From assembly GCF_006716785.1 (NCBI RefSeq), contig NZ_VFPQ01000001.1, positions 1,054,001-1,118,000 of the forward strand: DNA of 64,000 nt. The letters are read 5' to 3'. Below are positions 63,145-64,000 of this stretch, piece by piece; the stretch's first letter is position 1; every line of letters begins with the position of its first letter. This DNA is from Thermopolyspora flexuosa. GTDB taxonomy: Bacteria; Actinomycetota; Actinomycetes; Streptosporangiales; Streptosporangiaceae. The notes beneath the pieces were generated by a model. The model was not told the DNA's origin. It saw nothing but the letters and a program-made list of their open reading frames with translations, and did no database searches. A program made the position numbers and the translations under genes.

Positions 63145-64000
63145 GTGTTCGAGGGCATGCGGGTGCGCCACCTGCCGGAGGGCGTCCACCTCGAGGGCAC
63201 CGGTCGCACCGTCGCCCCGTCGGGATCCTCGACGTACAAGCGGTGGACCGGAGCGAACGGGGCTGTCGTGTCGCTGACCGCGCTGCGCGGGACCGGCGCG
63301 CGCACGCTCGACGGGCTGGCCGCGTGGGCGCGGCTCGGGGAGGAACAGGTGCGGGCGATGCGCGAGGTCACCGTGCACGGCACGGCCGGGTACACCGGCG
63401 AGGTCCGGTACGAGGGCCGGCGGTGGCACGTCCACCTGTGGCGGGAGCGGCCGGGCCTCGGGTTCCTGCTCATGGTGAGCGCGCCCCTCGCCGGTGAGCC
63501 CGACCGCATCCGGGAGGGCATCGTGCCCGCCGAGACGCGGGTGACCGGCGAGCACGTGGACGGCGTCGCGGTGACGCGTCTCCCGGCGGGACTGACGCGC
63601 GATAAGTCGGACAGATATGACGAAGGGGATGGCTGGTCGTCGGTCGAGGGGCGCTGGCTCGACCGATCCGGCAAACCGGGCGTACGCGTCGAGATCGCCA
63701 GGGGCGGCGCGATCGCCGAGGCCGCCTGGACCGCGCGGACCCTCGGGCCCGAGGCCCGGGAGACGGAGGTCGGCGGGCGGCGGGGCCTGCTCGCCGCCAC
63801 CGGCGAGGGCGCGCGCCGGTTCCTCGTCCTCTCCGGCGATGTGGCCGCCGTGGTCACGGTGGACGCGTCACTGGCCGGCGAACTCGACGCGATCGTGCGG
63901 GCGTGCGGCCTCCCGAATCCTGAAGCCCGCCCGGCCCCTTCGCCGGGCCGGGCGGGCGCGGGCCGGTACCCGTCGTGCGGGTCCGGGCCGCACCGCGCCC
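63145..64000 (+). CDS. Unrecognised protein, open to the window end
   Basis: An open frame starting at GTG 63145 (ATG 63157 and GTG 63163 are alternatives) with normal actinomycete codon use to about 63920: MFEGMRVRHLPEGVHLEG, TYKRWTGANGAVVSLTALRG, GYTGEVRYEGRRWHVHLWRE, WTARTLGPEARETEVGGR. It reads like a beta-rich domain with no membrane segment and no family I know. From about 63922 the frame becomes Pro/Gly/Arg-rich, and a strong hairpin with an out-of-frame TGA (63921) lies there; the true end may be near 63921 if the sequence carries a one- or two-base error. It follows the TrmH gene by 22 bases and could be co-transcribed. Confidence 0.6.
   Translation, partial: MFEGMRVRHLPEGVHLEGTGRTVAPSGSSTYKRWTGANGAVVSLTALRGTGARTLDGLAAWARLGEEQVRAMREVTVHGTAGYTGEVRYEGRRWHVHLWRERPGLGFLLMVSAPLAGEPDRIREGIVPAETRVTGEHVDGVAVTRLPAGLTRDKSDRYDEGDGWSSVEGRWLDRSGKPGVRVEIARGGAIAEAAWTARTLGPEARETEVGGRRGLLAATGEGARRFLVLSGDVAAVVTVDASLAGELDAIVRACGLPNPEARPAPSPGRAGAGRYPSCGSGPHRA
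63925..63957 (+). terminator. Strong GC hairpin near the window end
   Basis: gcccgcccggccc (63925-63937) pairs perfectly with 63945-63957 around a seven-base loop. No T-run follows, as usual here. It falls inside the apparent open frame of the last gene, which suggests either that the frame ends earlier than it seems or that this is not a terminator. Confidence 0.55.

Overview
This window is chromosomal DNA of a high-G+C actinomycete. The signs are strong G/C third positions, frequent GTG and TTG starts, and typical actinobacterial families: DUF4032, DUF2510, class F sortase, L-lysine 6-aminotransferase, NgcE-type binding protein, EACC1/caspase/WD40 proteins. The combination suits Streptosporangiales, but that placement is an inference. 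No insertion sequence, phage gene or CRISPR array was seen.

Layout. 0-9.8 kb is ordinary: a truncated Ser/Thr kinase, an ion transporter, an ElaA-type acetyltransferase, a 48-residue protein, Tex, a glutaryl-CoA-dehydrogenase-type enzyme, a cell-wall surface protein with its class F sortase, and a DUF523 protein. 9.9-25.9 kb is the most striking region: four related units on the minus strand. Each ancestral unit was a small EACC1-like gene overlapping by 14 nt a giant caspase - STAND NTPase - membrane segment - WD40 protein. Unit A is intact. Unit B has one frameshift at a G6 run. Unit C has two opposite frameshifts, a deletion of about 470 nt and only a stub of its EACC1 gene. Unit D has lost caspase and NTPase apart from a relic P-loop and keeps a single seven-repeat propeller. 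This is a predicted biological-conflict (cell suicide) locus in visible stages of duplication and decay.

26.4-31.2 kb holds a VOC protein, a DUF4032 protein, a class II aldolase and a secreted peptidoglycan amidase. 31.2-37.9 kb is an amino-sugar uptake region: NgcE/F/G-like ABC importer, class III aminotransferase, PfkB kinase and a divergent TetR regulator. 37.9-42.6 kb carries a spermidine-synthase-like protein, lysine 6-aminotransferase, a LuxR DNA-binding protein, tRNA-His, oligoribonuclease and a DUF2510 membrane protein.

43.1-56.4 kb is a surface-polysaccharide cluster built around a divergent promoter region: two paralogous FemAB/GNAT-like transferases, an amidase-like protein lacking expected catalytic residues, a membrane-anchored GH39-like hydrolase, a 1314-residue membrane protein with a novel intracellular repeat, a flippase, a polysaccharide deacetylase and two family-2 glycosyltransferases. 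Many genes overlap by ATGA, so they are translationally coupled.

57.1-64 kb encodes an ECF sigma factor fused to a zinc-finger anti-sigma-like segment, membrane helix and Ig-like domain; a membrane-anchored substrate-binding/vWA protein; a possible degenerate HMA-domain protein behind a strong inverted repeat; a CDF-like membrane protein; a TrmH methyltransferase; and an unrecognised protein running off the end.
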